Origin: Prevotella sp.
GTDB lineage: Bacteria; Bacteroidota; Bacteroidia; Bacteroidales; Bacteroidaceae
Assembly (NCBI GenBank): GCA_016291915.1
Contig: JAEEZP010000117.1
Span: 1-7,821 of the forward strand
Direction: 5' to 3'
DNA: 7,821 nucleotides
Made by a program: the position numbers and the translations under genes. Below, piece by piece: positions 5,818 through 7,821 of the stretch. A model generated the notes under the pieces. It made no database searches. It worked only from the letters and a program-made list of their open reading frames with translations, and had not been told where the DNA came from. The first letter of the stretch is position 1. Each line of letters starts with the position of its first letter.

Positions 5818-7821
5818 TTATAATGTTATGTTTACACCGAAAGACCAAGTACGGAAGAATGGATAGTAGTTACGTCCTACATTATTGCCTGCCTCCGGGT
5901 CGAAGACCTTAAGGATATCGGAGTGCTCCCATACATCATTACCGCTTACATAGACGCGCAGCTTCTGGATATAACGCTTAGGAATAGGTATGGTATAACC
6001 TAAGGTGATATTCTTCAGTCGCAGATAGGCAGCATTCTGAACCCACTTGTCTGAAGGCTGGAAGTTGAACATATCACCATTGTAGTTGTACAGACGTGGC
6101 CAGAAAGCATCGGTATTCTCCGGTGTCCAGTAGTCACGATGGATGGTCCAAGGCATCTGATGGGTACGTCCGAACGGGGTGATGGCTTCTGTATCGATCA
6201 GCATCTTACGTTTGGCAACACCCTGGAACATGATGGCGAGGTCGAAGCCCTTCCACTGAGCAGAGAGGTTCAGGCCATAGAGATAACGGCCGTTGGTATT
6301 ACCGAGATATACGAGGTCACCATGGTCTTCCTTTGTACCGCTACCGGCACCTACCTGATGGTCGATCGATCCGTTGGCATCGGGTAAGGTGATGAATCTC
6401 ACGTCACCGGCACCTATCTTACCGTCACTGAATGACTTATATCCGGGATGATCGGCTTTGTACTGATTATACTCCTCCTTACTGTTCCAGTAACCGTCGG
6501 TCTTGTAACCCCAGATGGTATTCATCTCATAACCCTCGATCAACTTCGTTGAACCGGCGGTGATCACATCGGCTCCATCATATTCCACGAGGCGGTTCTG
6601 AGAGTCGGAGATGTTAAAGGCGATCTGGTATCTGAAATCACCGATACGGTCATTCCACTTGATGTCAATATCCCATCCCCAGGTCTTCAACTTACCTACG
6701 TTCACGGAGGGTACGCCGATACCGATCACATGCGGCAACTGGAGGTTGGAGAGCATGTCATTGTTGTACTTCCAGTAGTAGTCGAAAGAAGCATTCAGAC
6801 GACCGTTGAACAGACCGAGGTCAACACCCACATTGGTGGTCTCGATGGTCTCCCAGGTCTTATCCTTGGAAGCTAACTGTGACTGATAGTAGCTCTTCTC
6901 CGTGATATAGACGGTAGACTGTGAGATGGTTGGGATATAGTCGTAAAGACCGAGCACTGCTCCGTTACCGAGCTGTCCCCATGATGCACGGAGCTTCAGG
7001 TTGCTGATCCAGTCGGCATTAAACCATTTCTCCTGGTTGACTCTCCAGGCAGCTGACACTGACGGGAAGGCCTTCCAGCGCTTCTCGGGAGCCAGACGTG
7101 AAGAACCGTCATAACGGATATTTGCCTCAAAGAGATATTTCTCTGCATAGTTGTAGTTGAAACGACCGAAGTAAGACATCATCGCCCAAGGCTCGATCAG
7201 GTCTTTCAACGTGGTATTCGTGGCGACAGAGGCATCGTAATAGTTGAAAGAATAGAAATCGTTGGAGTTCATATTCTTGGCAGATGCCTCAATCTGATCC
7301 TTGCGATAGTTCTCATAACTGGTACCTGCCAGGAACTTGAAGTTGTGCTGGTTGACATCAAACTCATAGTTGGCAGTGGCCTCAAACATATCGTGATAGT
7401 CATTATTCTTGTTTCTATCCAACTGGTTGGGGTTATTCGTCTGCTGACGGATGGTTGTTCCATTCATCGCATACCAAGCGAGCCAATGTCTTTCTGAACG
7501 CTGGTTATAATAACCGGCACGACGGCTGGCACTCAGGTTGAAGCGCAGACCTTTGACAAGGTTCTTGATGGTCAGCTCACCCTTACCGAGGAAAGCCTCA
7601 TAGAGTGACTCATTGGTTCCGCCATTCTTCAACATATCGATGGCATTCACCTGCAAGTCACCGGAATAAGGCTGAGTACCGTAGTTGGGCGTCTCCTCCG
7701 GTTGCCATATCAACTGACGGGCACGGGCTCCATACAGGGTATTCAGGATACCCCCTGCGCCATTCGCAGGACTGTTGTTTTTCCTTGACTGATAATGCAG
7801 GTTGACACCCAGCTGGAGGTA
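5818..7821 (-). CDS. SusC/RagA-family TonB-dependent outer-membrane transporter, N-terminus cut by window edge
   Basis: The frame is open from the high-coordinate edge to TAA at 5820-5818, giving 667 visible residues. A possible TTG start at 7713 is not the real one, because the frame continues upstream without a stop (visible residues begin YLQLGVNLHYQSRKNN). SusC beta-barrel signatures include SYFGRFNYNYAEKYLFEA (visible residues about 216-233), NIRYDGSSRLAPEKRW, FPSVSAAWRVNQE, LKLRASWGQLGN, and near the end LRLKNITLGYTIPIP, VYVSGNDVWEHSD and the terminal FRTWSFGVNITL, a normal last barrel strand. SusC proteins are about 950-1,100 residues, so the signal peptide, any carboxypeptidase-like domain and most or all of the TonB-dependent plug lie beyond the edge. 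The protein imports oligosaccharides captured by SusD, powered by TonB/ExbBD. It is the most upstream gene seen; any operon promoter and regulator must lie outside the window. Confidence 0.97.
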   Translation of the reverse strand, partial: YLQLGVNLHYQSRKNNSPANGAGGILNTLYGARARQLIWQPEETPNYGTQPYSGDLQVNAIDMLKNGGTNESLYEAFLGKGELTIKNLVKGLRFNLSASRRAGYYNQRSERHWLAWYAMNGTTIRQQTNNPNQLDRNKNNDYHDMFEATANYEFDVNQHNFKFLAGTSYENYRKDQIEASAKNMNSNDFYSFNYYDASVATNTTLKDLIEPWAMMSYFGRFNYNYAEKYLFEANIRYDGSSRLAPEKRWKAFPSVSAAWRVNQEKWFNADWISNLKLRASWGQLGNGAVLGLYDYIPTISQSTVYITEKSYYQSQLASKDKTWETIETTNVGVDLGLFNGRLNASFDYYWKYNNDMLSNLQLPHVIGIGVPSVNVGKLKTWGWDIDIKWNDRIGDFRYQIAFNISDSQNRLVEYDGADVITAGSTKLIEGYEMNTIWGYKTDGYWNSKEEYNQYKADHPGYKSFSDGKIGAGDVRFITLPDANGSIDHQVGAGSGTKEDHGDLVYLGNTNGRYLYGLNLSAQWKGFDLAIMFQGVAKRKMLIDTEAITPFGRTHQMPWTIHRDYWTPENTDAFWPRLYNYNGDMFNFQPSDKWVQNAAYLRLKNITLGYTIPIPKRYIQKLRVYVSGNDVWEHSDILKVFDPEAGNNVGRNYYPFFRTWSFGVNITL

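Larger units (their letters stand above)
1..7821 (-). other. Polysaccharide utilization locus, partial; single predicted operon
   Basis: Five genes run in one direction: susC-like, susD-like, small lipoprotein, lyase/GH88 fusion and GH3. Gaps are 25, 34, 5 and 20 bp and contain no hairpin-plus-T-tract terminator. This is the standard PUL layout, with the transporter pair first and enzymes after. The GH88 and lyase domains indicate a uronic-acid-containing glycan. Neither end of the locus is visible: no regulator (hybrid two-component system, SusR or ECF sigma/anti-sigma pair) and no surface endo-enzyme is in this window, and both edge genes are truncated. Confidence 0.9.

Noticed and set aside
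7711..7713. TTG as the start of the SusC-like gene
   Set aside because: The frame continues without a stop to the window edge and SusC proteins are several hundred residues longer, so this is an internal leucine codon.

Overview
The window is part of a polysaccharide utilization locus (PUL) from a Bacteroidota bacterium, most likely Bacteroidales and plausibly Prevotella-like. The evidence is a SusC-type TonB-dependent transporter next to a SusD-type lipoprotein, a lipoprotein with an acidic stretch straight after the lipobox cysteine (as in surface-exported Bacteroidota lipoproteins), and AT-rich upstream regions without strong Shine-Dalgarno sequences. Genus cannot be fixed from this window.

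All five genes lie on the minus strand, so transcription runs from high to low coordinates: SusC-like transporter (5818-7821, N-terminus outside the window) -> SusD-like lipoprotein (4116-5792) -> small lipoprotein of unknown function (3470-4081) -> two-domain alginate-lyase-family/GH88 enzyme (1116-3464) -> GH3 glycosidase (1-1095, C-terminus outside the window). Gaps between genes are 25, 34, 5 and 20 bp. There is no visible terminator or promoter between them, so they read as one operon. No non-coding stretch exceeds 34 bp, and no RNA genes, mobile elements, CRISPR arrays or long repeats were seen.

The standout gene is the 782-residue enzyme. Its N-terminal half looks like the alginate lyase superfamily (PF05426; PL5/PL38-like), with an Asn-Asn-His motif. 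Its C-terminal half looks like a complete GH88 unsaturated glucuronyl hydrolase, with both catalytic aspartates at the expected 61-residue spacing. A lyase of this kind makes oligosaccharides ending in a 4,5-unsaturated uronic acid, and GH88 removes that residue, so one polypeptide appears to hold two consecutive steps. The GH3 enzyme would then trim the neutral sugar left behind. The inferred target is a uronic-acid-containing glycan, more likely glucuronan or a glucose/glucuronate polymer than plain alginate. Both enzymes carry ordinary signal peptides rather than lipoboxes, so they are probably periplasmic and act after SusC/SusD import. No surface endo-acting enzyme is visible here.
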